The notes under the pieces: generated by a model
The model's database searches: none
Told to the model about the DNA's origin: nothing
What the model saw: the letters and a program-made list of their open reading frames with translations, nothing else
Source: Streptomyces wedmorensis
GTDB taxonomy: Bacteria; Actinomycetota; Actinomycetes; Streptomycetales; Streptomycetaceae
Reading direction: 5' to 3'
Assembly: GCF_000716445.1 (NCBI RefSeq)
Contig: NZ_JNWK01000010.1
Coordinates: 124,001-188,000 of the forward strand
Length of the DNA stretch: 64,000 nucleotides
Program-made: the position numbers and the translations under genes
Part shown: positions 8,907 through 17,345 of the stretch, piece after piece
Layout of the letters: each line of letters starts with the position of its first letter
Position numbering within the stretch: position 1 is the stretch's first letter

Positions 8907-9797
8907 ATGCCTGCTCACGGTAAGCACCGCCGCCCCCGTCGCCGCCCCGTCTCCCAGGGGATCGCTCTGGCGGGCACGGGCGGGGTCGCCCTCGCCCTCC
9001 CGCTGATCGCCCCCGCCGCGGCCGGCGCCGCGCCTGTTTCCGGAGCCCCGGAATTCACCGCCCGCGCCGTCGCCGCTCCCGCCGCCGCACCGGTGGCCGT
9101 CACGGCTCCCGCCGCGCCCGCCGCGGCCCGCACCTACACCGTGGTCAGCGGTGACTCGCTTTCCCTGATCGCCCAGAAGAAGGGAATTCAGGGCGGCTGG
9201 AAGAGCCTTTACCGGACCAACAGGAGCGCCGTGGGTGACAATCCGTCACTTATTCATCCGGGCCTTGAACTGACGCTTCGTCGGGATTCCGCGAAGGTCA
9301 CTCCCGCGCCGGCGAAGAAGAAGACCACCGACTCCGAGCGGGCGAGCCGCTCCGAGCGCCGGTCCACCCCGGCCACCCCCACGGGCGCCTCCGCGGCGCA
9401 GGCCGCCCCGGCCGCCGCTCCGGCCGCCGTCCCTGCCGCCGCTCCGGCCAAGGCGGCCCCGGCGGCCACCAACTACGCCGACAACCTCGACGGCTGGATC
9501 CGGGAGTCGCTGGCCATCATGGCCCAGCACGGCATCCCGGGCACGTACGACGGCATCCACCGCAACGTCATGCGCGAGTCCTCCGGCAACCCTCAGGCCA
9601 TCAACCTCTGGGACTCCAACGCGGCGGCCGGAACGCCCTCGAAGGGCCTGCTCCAGGTCATCGAGCCGACCTTCCTCGCCTACCACGTCCCCGGCACGTC
9701 CATGGACCTCTTCGACCCGGTCGCCAACATCACCGCGGCGTGCAACTACGCGGCCGACCGCTACGGCTCCATCGACAACGTCAACGGCGCCTACTGA
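8907..9797 (+). CDS. Secreted LysM-domain transglycosylase (SLT-like)
   Basis: 296 residues. A Sec-type signal with an Arg-rich start and Ala/Leu core runs to about A-G-A-A-P. A LysM domain (Y-T-V-V-S-G-D-S-L-S-L-I-A-Q-K to about residue 127) binds peptidoglycan glycan chains. A long Ala/Pro linker follows. The C-terminal 100 residues form a transglycosylase-like lysozyme fold: H-R-N-V-M-R-E-S-S-G-N-P with the catalytic Glu, then S-K-G-L-L-Q-V-I-E-P-T-F and the N-I-x-A-A-x-x-Y-A-A-D-R-Y-G end. It likely cleaves wall glycan during growth or spore germination. It sits directly behind a c-di-AMP riboswitch, linking it to osmotic and turgor control. Its end overlaps the convergent next gene by seven bases. 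Confidence 0.9.
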   Translation: MPAHGKHRRPRRRPVSQGIALAGTGGVALALPLIAPAAAGAAPVSGAPEFTARAVAAPAAAPVAVTAPAAPAAARTYTVVSGDSLSLIAQKKGIQGGWKSLYRTNRSAVGDNPSLIHPGLELTLRRDSAKVTPAPAKKKTTDSERASRSERRSTPATPTGASAAQAAPAAAPAAVPAAAPAKAAPAATNYADNLDGWIRESLAIMAQHGIPGTYDGIHRNVMRESSGNPQAINLWDSNAAAGTPSKGLLQVIEPTFLAYHVPGTSMDLFDPVANITAACNYAADRYGSIDNVNGAY

Positions 9798-11077
9798 TCC
9801 CTGAAGTGCTCGGTGAACCAGGAGGTGGCGAGCTCCGCCACCTCCTCCAGGGCGCCAGGCTCCTCGAAGAGGTGCGTGGCGCCCTCCACCACGGTCAGCC
9901 GGCTCTCGCAGCGCAGCAGCGACCGGGCCCGCCGGTTCAGGTCCAGGACCAGCGCGTCCTCGCCGCCCACCACCAGGAGAGTCGGGGCGCGCACCCCGGC
10001 CAACCGGTCCCCCGCGAGGTCCGGCCGGCCACCGCGTGACACGACGGCCCGCACGGCGCACTCGGGGTCGGCGGCCGCCCACAGCGCGGCGGCCGCCCCC
10101 GTGCTCGCACCGAAGTAGCCCAGCGGAAGGCCGGTGCTCACCGGCTGACCGGCCAGCCACTCCGTCGCGAGCGCCAGCCGGCCGGCCAGCAGCGGTGTGT
10201 CGAAGACCCGCGCCCGGTCGCCGGCCTCTGCCTCCGTGAGCAGATCGAACAGCAGAGTCCCGAGGCCCGCCCGGTTGAGCACCTCCGCGACCGCCCGGTT
10301 CCGGGGGCTGTGCCGGCTGCTCCCGCTCCCGTGGGCGAACAGCACGATGCCCTCGGCCCCGTCGGGCACGGCGAGCCGCCCCGAGAGCGTGACGCCGGCG
10401 ACCTCGATCCGCGCGTCCGAGTCCCGCACCACCGGGCCCCGCGCAGCCCTGCTCCGGTCAAGACAGGCGATGACCTCGGCGTCCGCGGTCTGCTCGAAGT
10501 CCCGGTAGAACTGACCGATCGCGTAGAAGACCTCCGGCGCGTGGACACTCACCGTCTCGTCCGCCTCGCCGCCGAGCCTCGCCGTCCAGCCGCGCGGCGC
10601 GACAGGGACGGCCAGCACGATCCGGGCCGCGCCCCGTGCGCGGACCACCCGGCAGGCCGCCAGCGCCGTGGCCCCCGTGGCGAGCCCGTCGTCGACGACG
10701 ACCACCGTCCGCCCTTCGAGCGGTACCGACGCCCGGCTGCCCCGATAGCGGTCGGCACGCTCCTCCAGTACGGCGTGCTCGTGCTCCTCCACCGCCGCCA
10801 GCGCCCGGTCGCCGACACCCGTCTCCCGGATAACGCGCTCGTTGAGCACGCGCACGCCGCCCTCGCCGAGGGCGCCCATCGCGAGCTCCGGCTGCCGGGG
10901 CACCCCCAGCTTCCGCACCAGACAGATGTCGAGCGGCGCGTCGAGGGCGTCCGCGACCTGCGCGGCGACCGGCACCCCGCCCCGCGGGAGCCCGAGGACC
11001 ACGACGTCACGGCCCTTGAGGTGGTCGAGCCGGGTGGCGAGCTGCCTGCCCGCGTCGGTGCGATCGCTGAAGAACAT
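9791..11077 (-). CDS. Phosphoribosyltransferase / dienelactone-hydrolase-type fusion protein
   Basis: 428 residues with two domains. Residues 1-210 are a phosphoribosyltransferase: M-F-F-S-D-R-T-D-A-G, V-L-G-L-P-R-G-G-V-P-V-A and the PRPP loop V-V-V-V-D-D-G-L-A-T-G-A-T. Residues 220-428 are an alpha/beta hydrolase: V-L-F-A-H-G-S-G-S-S-R, a nucleophile elbow G-Y-F-G-A-S-T-G-A-A-A, then G-G-E-D and a late H (A-T-H-L-F). The two domains also occur as separate adjacent genes in many actinobacteria; here they form one chain. The biochemical role is unknown; neither a purine substrate nor the ester substrate is evident. The start was set at the family's usual N-terminus, since upstream frames run into tandem repeats. 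Confidence 0.82.
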   Translation of the reverse strand: MFFSDRTDAGRQLATRLDHLKGRDVVVLGLPRGGVPVAAQVADALDAPLDICLVRKLGVPRQPELAMGALGEGGVRVLNERVIRETGVGDRALAAVEEHEHAVLEERADRYRGSRASVPLEGRTVVVVDDGLATGATALAACRVVRARGAARIVLAVPVAPRGWTARLGGEADETVSVHAPEVFYAIGQFYRDFEQTADAEVIACLDRSRAARGPVVRDSDARIEVAGVTLSGRLAVPDGAEGIVLFAHGSGSSRHSPRNRAVAEVLNRAGLGTLLFDLLTEAEAGDRARVFDTPLLAGRLALATEWLAGQPVSTGLPLGYFGASTGAAAALWAAADPECAVRAVVSRGGRPDLAGDRLAGVRAPTLLVVGGEDALVLDLNRRARSLLRCESRLTVVEGATHLFEEPGALEEVAELATSWFTEHFRDQ

Positions 11078-11210
11078 GGTCCGCCGCCCTTCCGCCTGCG
11101 CGGCCCGGACCGGGAAGGGGCGGCGCGCCCGTCCCCTGGCCCTCCTTCCAGGGTAGACGCGTCCCCGGCGGGCGGTCGGCGGGCGCCGGCCCGGTGTGCG
11201 CGGCGCGACG

Positions 11211-11510
11211 GAGGCCGCCGGAAGACCGCTCTTCCGGTGATGAGCAGGGCCTTGAGGCCGTCGGAAGACCACCGGCCGGTGATCGGCGGGACCCGAGGCC
11301 GCCGGACGGCCGCCTCGCCGGTGATCAGCACGGGGTGGACCAGAGGCCGCCGGAAGACCACCGGCCGGTGATCGGCGGGACCCGAGGCCGCCGGAAGACC
11401 ACCGGCCGGTGATCGGCGGGACCCGAGGCCGCCGGACGGCCGCCTCGCCGGTGATCAGCACGGGGTGGACCTGAGGCCGTCGGAAGGCCGCCCGCCGGTG
11501 ATCAGCGGGA
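11211..11510. repeat. Tandem repeat array, 41-bp and 48-bp units, seven copies
   Basis: Units begin GAGGCCGYCGGA at 11211, 11254, 11295, 11343, 11384, 11425 and 11473. Copies at 11254, 11343 and 11384 are 41 bp and nearly identical; those at 11295 and 11425 are 48 bp and nearly identical; the two end copies are degenerate. Each 41-bp unit holds the perfect 12-bp palindrome CACCGGCCGGTG. The array fills the gap between two leftward genes and overlaps the last codons of the LURP-one gene. Open frames through it are accidental. Confidence 0.9.
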
Positions 11511-12098
11511 CTGCAGGGCGTCCAGGGCGACGGCCTGGGCTATCGCGAGGCGCCGGTCGAGCTCCGGATCGGCTATGTCCAGCACGTACCGGTCCCGCAG
11601 GCCGAACCGCTTGTCGACCGACATGACGGACCGTCCGGCCGCGGTGAAGTCGAAGTGGTACGGCACGGCGAAGGGGATCAGCTCCGTGAAGGGCAGGAAC
11701 TCCCAGAGCCGCCGCAGCAGCGCCACTCCCTGGTGCCGCTCCTGTCCCATGGCCTCCCCTGCCGCGCCCTCCCCGCTCAGGTGCCACGTGCTGCGCAGCA
11801 AGGAGGCCGCGAAGTCCTTGCGGAAGCTCCCGAGCCGGGTCCCCGAGGCGCCGTGCACGTCGTAGGTCGCGCCGACGTCGAGGACCTGGCGGGCCTTGAA
11901 GGTGAACAGGACCTGGCTTCGGGACTCGTCGGTGTAGAAGGTGACGTGCTCCTTGAACGCCATTCTCTTCTGGTGGGCGAACGCGACGAGTTCCGCCTCC
12001 TCGCCGTCGGGACCGACGGTGTGCACCAGGTAGCGGTTCGCCATGAGCGTCACCTTCTGCCTGACGTGGAAACGGTGCTGTGACTGCGCGAGGCCCAT
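11502..12098 (-). CDS. LURP-one-related family protein
   Basis: A 198-residue protein of the LOR/tubby-like beta-barrel family. It has the bacterial opening R-F-H-V-R-Q-K-V-T-L-M-A-N-R-Y, then F-A-Q/H-Q-K-R-M-A-F-K-E-x-V-T-F-Y, K-A-R-Q-V-L-D-V-G-A-T-Y-D-V and G-S-F-R-K-D-F, ending in D-R-Y-V-L-D-I. The fold is related to phospholipid scramblase and tubby; its bacterial role is unknown, though lipid or membrane binding is plausible. It is probably cytoplasmic since no signal is seen. ATG at 12098 has AGGAG eight bases upstream. It is single-gene in context, with the 41/48-bp array at its 3' end. Confidence 0.82.
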   Translation of the reverse strand: MGLAQSQHRFHVRQKVTLMANRYLVHTVGPDGEEAELVAFAHQKRMAFKEHVTFYTDESRSQVLFTFKARQVLDVGATYDVHGASGTRLGSFRKDFAASLLRSTWHLSGEGAAGEAMGQERHQGVALLRRLWEFLPFTELIPFAVPYHFDFTAAGRSVMSVDKRFGLRDRYVLDIADPELDRRLAIAQAVALDALQSR

Positions 12099-12189
12099 CG
12101 GGTGTGCTCCTGCTGATCGTGGGCGGTCTCCCGGAGACCGCCCGTGGCGTCGTGACCACGATGATCGCGTGCGGCACGGCCCCACCGCT

Positions 12190-12295
12190 GTCCTCGAAAG
12201 TCGTCGGATCCGTCGACGTTCGGATGACGTCCCGCACACCGTGCGAAGACTTCCGAGGACAACGACGAGCCTCCGGGCGAAGACTTCCGAGGACA
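12190..12295. repeat. Repeated GACTTCCGAGGAC element, one inverted and two direct copies
   Basis: A 19-bp sequence beginning GCGAAGACTTCC is exactly repeated at 12243-12261 and 12277-12295. GTCCTCGAAAGTC at 12190-12202 is its core in inverted orientation with one mismatch. The three copies lie upstream of the leftward LURP-one gene, where a dimeric regulator or a folded leader could use them. Function unknown. Confidence 0.6.
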
Positions 12296-12300
12296 CCGGA

Positions 12301-12323
12301 GAGCCCCCGCAGGGCGGGGGCTC
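12301..12323 (-). terminator. Hairpin terminator of the alpha/beta hydrolase gene
   Basis: GAGCCCCCGC (12301-12310) and GCGGGGGCTC (12314-12323) form a perfect 10-bp stem with a 3-base loop, seven bases past the stop codon of the leftward hydrolase gene. Confidence 0.75.
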
Positions 12324-12329
12324 AGGGCG

Positions 12330-13094
12330 TCATGCGGCGAGGAACGCCTCGATGGCCTCGGCGAGGGGTCCCGGCGTCTCCTCGGGGGCGTAGTGTCCGG
12401 CGTCCTTCAGGACTTCGAGGCGTGCGTTGGGGTACCAGCGCAGCCAGGTGGACTCCATCGCCTCGCTGCCGAGCGCCGGGTCGTGGGCGCCGACCACGAG
12501 CAGGACGGGGGTGGGGTTGTCGCGGACGCGCTCGTGGAAGTCGGTGCGGGACCAGGAGTCCAGGTAGGCGCGGAAGGCCGTGGCGGAGGAGCGGCCGACC
12601 GACCGGTCGACGAGCGCGGCGAGCCAGGCGTCGTCGTACCGGCCGCCGGTGGTGTTGTCGATGATCGCCCGGCGGTTGGCCGGTTCCTCGGCCGCGCCGG
12701 CGAAGAGCTCCCAGGTCTCGCCGTCGAGGGGGAAGCCCGCCGCCGAGACGGGTGAGATGCCGACGATCGAGCGGACGCGGTCGGGGGCGTCGAGCAGCAT
12801 CAGCTGGGCCGCCTTGCCGCCCATCGAGTGGCCGATGACGGAGAAGGAGTCCCATCCGAGGTCGTCGGCGACCGCCAGCGCGTCGGCCGCGACCTCCTCC
12901 ATCGTGTACGCGCCCGCGTGGTCGAGGGCCTCGCCGTAGCCGCGGCAGTCGACGAAGGCATAGGTGCCGGTGGCGTCGTTCAGGTGCGCGCGCAGGGAGT
13001 CGAAGCTGGTGCGGTCGCCGAACCAGTTGTGCAGCACGAGGGCCCGCGCGGGACCACCGCCCTGTACGTCGTACGGAAGAAGCCGGTCCGTCAT
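12330..13094 (-). CDS. Alpha/beta hydrolase
   Basis: 254 residues of a canonical alpha/beta-hydrolase. The N-terminal L-V-L-H-N-W-F-G-D strand gives the oxyanion loop. The nucleophile elbow is V-I-G-H-S-M-G-G-K-A (about residues 89-98). An acid is likely in V-V-G-A-H-D-P-A, and the catalytic His is in D-A-G-H-Y-A-P-E-E. The fold matches soluble esterases, haloperoxidase-like hydrolases and thioester hydrolases; the substrate is unknown. No signal peptide. ATG at 13094 marks the natural N-terminus M-T-D-R-L-L-P-Y-D-V. It is divergent from a large SpoIIE phosphatase gene and ends in a strong hairpin. Confidence 0.85.
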   Translation of the reverse strand: MTDRLLPYDVQGGGPARALVLHNWFGDRTSFDSLRAHLNDATGTYAFVDCRGYGEALDHAGAYTMEEVAADALAVADDLGWDSFSVIGHSMGGKAAQLMLLDAPDRVRSIVGISPVSAAGFPLDGETWELFAGAAEEPANRRAIIDNTTGGRYDDAWLAALVDRSVGRSSATAFRAYLDSWSRTDFHERVRDNPTPVLLVVGAHDPALGSEAMESTWLRWYPNARLEVLKDAGHYAPEETPGPLAEAIEAFLAA

Positions 13095-13251
13095 CGTGCC
13101 CCCTGGTCGCGGGTCGTGGCGCCGCTCGCCGGCGGCGGCGGTCGACGACCGAGTGTGACGGTGCGGAAGCGTGCGGTCAACATCGCCGCCCGGAATGCGG
13201 GCCCCGGGGTCCGGGATGCGGGGGCCTTCGCGTCGGAGGCATCCTGTCTGT

Positions 13252-15855
13252 GTGACCTCGCACGGCACGTCCGGCTCCGGCCCGGCGGGCGGCACCGGGC
13301 GTCCGTCCGGGATGGGAACTGCCGACGGGCCTGCTTCCTCCGCGCTCACCTGGACGCTGGCGGAAGAGGCGCTCCGCGCCGTCGAGGAGGTCGGGGGGTA
13401 CGCGGGCGGCGTCTACCTGCGCTCCGGCACCCCGGGGCTGCTGCGGCTCGCGGTGCTCGTCGGACTGCCGGGGCCCTTGTTCCGTCCGTGGTGGCGGATG
13501 CACGCGAACCGGCCGTTCCCGGTGGCGGAGGTGCATCGCTCGGGGCAGTCCGTCCACCTCTCCGACGTCGAGGAGGCCATGCGCCGGTTTCCCCAGCTGG
13601 TGGCCAGCCTGCCGTTCCCGTTCGCCTCGCTGTACGCGCCGGTCGTCGCCGGGCGTGAGCGGTTCGGGGTGCTCGTGGCTCTGCGGCCGCCCACGCCGGG
13701 GGTCGCCGTGGACGGGCGTGACCGGAACCGGATGACCCGCGGCGCGCTCCGCCTCGGCGAGTCCCTGTCCGGCCTGGCCCGCGCGGGCACCGTCGTCGAG
13801 TGGCCGGGCGATCCCGTGTGCGTGCAGCTGTCCACCGGCTCGGGACCGCCCGTCCGCTTCGGTTCCTTCGACTGGGACATGGACACGGGCACGGTCACGC
13901 TCGACGAGGGGCTGCTCGGGATCCTCGGGGCGGAGCTCGGCTCGCCCTGCTCGATCGACGTGCTGACGTCCCTGCTGGAACCGGAGGACGGGTACGCGCT
14001 CTGGGCGGCGGCACGGCAGGCGACGGGCGTCGACGGACGGCCCGCGGTCCGCAGGCTCCGGCTGAAGGGGCCGGACGGCGGCCTGCACCTGCTGGAGGTG
14101 GCCGCGCGGGCGCGGAGGAGCACGGCGGGCGGGACGAGCCCGCCCGCACCGGACGGTGCGGGCCCGGGCGGGGCCGACACGCGCGCGGCGGGCGCGCCCG
14201 GGTCGATCGGCGGCGGAAGCGGCCATCTCACGGGCACGCTCGTCGACCTGGGGACGGGCCTCGTCGGCTCGGACGCGACCGACCGGCTGCCACGGGCGAT
14301 CCTGGCCATCGACCGGCTCGGTCGCATCACGTACGTCAACGAGCGCACCGAACGGCTGCTCGGCCGCCCCCGCGGCGCGCTGGCGGGGCGGCCGCTGTGG
14401 GAGGCCCTGCCGTGGTTCGGCCACCCCTTCCACGAGGAGCAGCTCCGCGCCGCGCTGCTCTCCGGCGAACCGGTGCGCTTCCTGGCCCGACCGGAGCGCG
14501 GCCGGTGGCTGTCGGTGTCGCTCCATCCGGGGCGGGACGGGGTCACCATGGTGCTGGTCCCGGAGGAGGATCCGGCAGGGCTCGGCGCCAGGACACGGGG
14601 CGGCCGGCGGGCGGACGACGGGCTCTCCGCGCCGGGCGACCGGGCGGCGGCCCTCTACCGGCCGGTGGCCCTGGCGATCGCGCTCACCGAGGCGGTGACG
14701 GCGCGCCAGGTGGCGGCGGTGGTGACGGAGGAGCTGCTGCCGGCGTTCGGCGGACGGCAGCTGGCGATCTATCTGCTGAGCGACCGGCGCCTGTACCTGG
14801 CCTGGGAGACGGGGTTCCCGCCGGGATTCCTGGAGCCCTTCGACGGCGTGGCCCTGGACGCCCGGCTTCCGGGGGTGGAGACGCTGACGACGGGCCGGCC
14901 GCTGTTCTTCGAGTCGATGGAGCAGCTGGGTCGCGCGTATCCGGACCTGCCGATGGACGCGCACTCGGGAGCGCGGGCGTTCCTGCCGCTGATCGCGTCG
15001 GGGCGGCCCGTGGGTTCCTGCATCCTCGGCTTCGACCGGCCGCGCGGGTTCAGCCCCGAGGAGCGGACCGTGCTCACGGCGCTCGCGGGCCTGATCGCGC
15101 AGGCCCTGGAGCGGGCCCAGCGGTACGACACGGAGTCGGCGGTCGCGCGCGGGCTGCAGGACGCGCTGCTGCCGCACCGGCTGCCGGTGCGGGACGGCGT
15201 GGACACGGTGGGCCGCTATCTGCCGGGCACTCAGGGAATGGACGTCGGGGGCGACTGGTACGACGTGATCGAGACGGACCACGGGCGGCTCGCCCTGGTC
15301 ATCGGGGACGTACAGGGCCACGGCGTGGCGGCCGCCGCCACGATGGGTCAGTTGCGCAGCGCGGTCCGGGCGTTCGCGCTGGGCGGGCACCGTCCGCAGG
15401 ACGTGATGCGGGGGACGAACAAGCTGCTGATCGACCTGGATCCCGGGCAGTTCGCGAGCTGCTGCTACGTACTGCTCGATCCGGAGACGGGTGACGTGCG
15501 GGCGGTACGGGCCGGGCATCCGCAGCCGCTGCTCCTGCAGCCGGACGGGACGACGGAGCTGGTGGAGCTGGCGGGCGGGGTGGTCCTGGGGGTCGACGAC
15601 CGTGCCTCGTACCCCGTGACGCGGCTCCGGCTCGCTCCCGGCGCGGTGCTCGCGCTGTTCACGGACGGTCTGGTGGAGCGGCCCGGCCGGGACATCGACG
15701 AGGGGATCGAGCATCTGCGCGAGGCTCTCGCCGCGACCGGTTCGCTGCCGCTCCCGGAGGCCGCCGACCGGCTGATCCGGGAGGCCCGCCAGGCCACCGC
15801 CCGCCCCGACGACATCGCGCTGCTGCTCGCGGCCCGCTGGCCCGACGGCACCTGA
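13252..15855 (+). CDS. GAF-PAS-GAF-SpoIIE (PP2C) protein phosphatase
   Basis: About 867 residues. A first GAF-like sensor covers roughly residues 20-180. A PAS domain ([21 protein letters not shown]) begins near residue 345. A second GAF covers about 470-620. The C-terminal SpoIIE/PPM phosphatase carries the metal-binding [26 protein letters not shown] and F-T-D-G-L-V-E-R motifs. Such proteins dephosphorylate anti-sigma-factor antagonists and so tune stress and sporulation sigma factors. No anti-sigma kinase or antagonist gene is adjacent. GTG 13252 follows GGAGG with a long 12-base spacer; an ATG at 13312 is an alternative start. Confidence 0.88.
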   Translation: MTSHGTSGSGPAGGTGRPSGMGTADGPASSALTWTLAEEALRAVEEVGGYAGGVYLRSGTPGLLRLAVLVGLPGPLFRPWWRMHANRPFPVAEVHRSGQSVHLSDVEEAMRRFPQLVASLPFPFASLYAPVVAGRERFGVLVALRPPTPGVAVDGRDRNRMTRGALRLGESLSGLARAGTVVEWPGDPVCVQLSTGSGPPVRFGSFDWDMDTGTVTLDEGLLGILGAELGSPCSIDVLTSLLEPEDGYALWAAARQATGVDGRPAVRRLRLKGPDGGLHLLEVAARARRSTAGGTSPPAPDGAGPGGADTRAAGAPGSIGGGSGHLTGTLVDLGTGLVGSDATDRLPRAILAIDRLGRITYVNERTERLLGRPRGALAGRPLWEALPWFGHPFHEEQLRAALLSGEPVRFLARPERGRWLSVSLHPGRDGVTMVLVPEEDPAGLGARTRGGRRADDGLSAPGDRAAALYRPVALAIALTEAVTARQVAAVVTEELLPAFGGRQLAIYLLSDRRLYLAWETGFPPGFLEPFDGVALDARLPGVETLTTGRPLFFESMEQLGRAYPDLPMDAHSGARAFLPLIASGRPVGSCILGFDRPRGFSPEERTVLTALAGLIAQALERAQRYDTESAVARGLQDALLPHRLPVRDGVDTVGRYLPGTQGMDVGGDWYDVIETDHGRLALVIGDVQGHGVAAAATMGQLRSAVRAFALGGHRPQDVMRGTNKLLIDLDPGQFASCCYVLLDPETGDVRAVRAGHPQPLLLQPDGTTELVELAGGVVLGVDDRASYPVTRLRLAPGAVLALFTDGLVERPGRDIDEGIEHLREALAATGSLPLPEAADRLIREARQATARPDDIALLLAARWPDGT

Positions 15856-15992
15856 GCACCTCGCGTCCGTACACCCCGGTTCACCCGGTCGGGCCCGTGG
15901 CGCTGGTCGGCCGCCGTCGGCGCGGAGAGGCTGGAGGGGTGCCGTGCCGAGAGGGCCCGGACGCGTCTGGGCGGCAAGCCCGAGGAGGACAC

Positions 15993-16241
15993 GTGCAGCA
16001 GGACAAGCAGCCCGAGTACGGCCCCGTGGTCTTCCGCGACCGCTCGGCCGGGTACGCCTTTCTCACCCGGTCCACGGCGACGAGCGACCGGACGATCGAG
16101 TGGGACGACGGGCAGACGTACCCGGTGATCGACGTCGAGATCTCCTCGGAGAGCCATCCCTTCTACACGGGCACGGCGCGGACCGTGGACTCCGAAGGCA
16201 GGATCGCCAAGTTCGAGCGTCGCTTCGGCGAAGGGGACTGA
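15993..16241 (+). CDS. rpmE2: 50S ribosomal protein L31 type B
   Basis: 82 residues: [21 protein letters not shown], then [11 protein letters not shown] and [10 protein letters not shown]. This is the zinc-independent paralogue of L31: the Cys-x-x-Cys pairs of type A are absent. It joins the large subunit central protuberance and usually replaces zinc-bearing L31 when zinc is scarce, under Zur repression. The start is GTG after GAGGAGG. No Zur-box-like palindrome is visible in the 137 bases upstream, so its control here may differ. It stands alone, not with other alternative ribosomal proteins. Confidence 0.95.
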   Translation: MQQDKQPEYGPVVFRDRSAGYAFLTRSTATSDRTIEWDDGQTYPVIDVEISSESHPFYTGTARTVDSEGRIAKFERRFGEGD

Positions 16242-16314
16242 AGCCTCCGGAATCCCGCTCGTGAAACTGGTCAGAAGGTGGCCAGTTCGCCTTCCAGGAT
16301 GAGGTCACGAAGAC

Positions 16315-16336
16315 GGCGGAGCGCACACGCTCCGCC
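16315..16336 (+). terminator. Hairpin between rpmE2 and the NmrA-family gene
   Basis: GGCGGAGCG (16315-16323) and CGCTCCGCC (16328-16336) form a perfect 9-bp stem with a CACA loop. It lies 74 bases after the rpmE2 stop and 24 before the next start, so it may end rpmE2 transcripts or fold in the next gene's leader. Confidence 0.6.
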
Positions 16337-16359
16337 CTGACTCCCTGGAGGGGACTGCT

Positions 16360-17196
16360 GTGATCGTGGTGACCGGAGCGACCGGGAACGTCGGACGACC
16401 GCTGGTGGAGCTGCTGGCCGCGGCCGGCGAGGAGGTCACGGCGGTGAGCCGACGGCCGGCCGGGGGTCTGCCCGCCGGGGTGGCGCACAGGGCGGGTGAC
16501 CTGGCCGATGTCGACGGCCTGAAGGAGCTGTTCGAGGGCGCGGAGGCCGTCTACCTGCTCGTCGCGGGCCTCGGTGATGAGCTGCGTCCGGACGCGGTCG
16601 TCGCCGCGGCGGTGGCCTGCGGGGTGCGGAGGATCGTGCTCCAGTCCTCGCAACTGGCGGGGACGCGGCCCGAGTCCGTGTCGCACGCGGTGCTGCGGGC
16701 GTTCGAGTCCGCGGTGCGCGGGTCAGGGCTCGACTGGACGGTGCTGCGGCCCGCCGGTTTCGCCTCCAACGCGTACCTCTGGGCCGAGGGGGTGCGCTCC
16801 GCCCGTGCGGTCGCGGCCCCGTTCGCCGATGTGGCGTTGCCGGTGGTGGATCCGTCGGACATCGCCGCGGTGGCGGCGGCCGCGTTGCGGGATCCGGTGC
16901 ACCGGGGGCGTACGTACGTGCTGACCGGCCCGGCCCCGGTGTCACCGCGCGAGCAGGTGCGGGCCCTCGCCGACGCGTTGGGCGCGCCGGTGGAGTTCGT
17001 GACGCAGAGTGCGGGCGAGGCCCGTGCGCAGCTGGTGCGGTTCCTGCCGGAGGAGGCCGTCGACGTGATGCTGTCGGTGATGGGCGCGCCCTACGAGGAG
17101 GAGCGGCGGGTGAGCCCCGACGTGGAGCGCGTGCTCGGCAGGGCGGCGCGGCCGTTCTCGTCGTGGGCGGAGCGGAACGCGCCCGCCTTCGCCTGA
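16360..17196 (+). CDS. NmrA/NAD(P)H-binding Rossmann-fold protein
   Basis: 278 residues. The start M-I-V-V-T-G-A-T-G-N-V-G-R-P-L-V-E is the glycine-rich dinucleotide loop of atypical short-chain dehydrogenases. V-A-H-R-A-G-D-L-A-D-V, an I-V-L-Q-S-S-Q active-region strand, and D-W-T-V-L-R-P-A-G-F-A-S-N are typical of NmrA/QOR2-like proteins. The classic YxxxK pair is absent, so it may be a redox sensor or quinone/isoflavone-reductase-like protein rather than a dehydrogenase. The start is GTG with GGAGGGG six bases upstream. Such genes often pair with HxlR regulators, but none is adjacent here. Confidence 0.83.
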   Translation: MIVVTGATGNVGRPLVELLAAAGEEVTAVSRRPAGGLPAGVAHRAGDLADVDGLKELFEGAEAVYLLVAGLGDELRPDAVVAAAVACGVRRIVLQSSQLAGTRPESVSHAVLRAFESAVRGSGLDWTVLRPAGFASNAYLWAEGVRSARAVAAPFADVALPVVDPSDIAAVAAAALRDPVHRGRTYVLTGPAPVSPREQVRALADALGAPVEFVTQSAGEARAQLVRFLPEEAVDVMLSVMGAPYEEERRVSPDVERVLGRAARPFSSWAERNAPAFA

Positions 17197-17302
17197 GGGG
17201 TCACCGGGGCCGCCTCGGGGCACGGCACCGGGGTGGCGGAGACACGGCGGAGGCGGGGGCGCGCGTCCGATGGACGGCGCTTCCCGCCCCGGCCGGGTGG
17301 GC

Positions 17303-17329
17303 GAGCGAGGGCGCGTGGCGCCCTCGGCT
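17303..17329 (-). terminator. Hairpin terminator of the cyclophilin gene
   Basis: GAGGGCGC (17307-17314) and GCGCCCTC (17318-17325) form a perfect stem around GTG, extended by a flanking GAGC/GCTC pairing. It lies about 20 bases past the leftward cyclophilin stop codon, between convergent genes. Confidence 0.65.
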
Positions 17330-17345
17330 CGGCTCGGGAAGGCGA

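Noticed and set aside
8561..8923. A plus-strand open frame across the LysM leader
   Set aside because: It runs through the conserved riboswitch blocks, lacks coding bias and overlaps the LysM start.
11211..11510. Possible CRISPR array
   Set aside because: Repeats are head-to-tail with no unique spacers, unit lengths vary and no cas genes are near.
13177..15714. An 845-codon frame antisense to the SpoIIE phosphatase
   Set aside because: Its protein is Arg/Pro/His-rich without any domain, whereas the plus strand has clear GAF, PAS and SpoIIE motifs.
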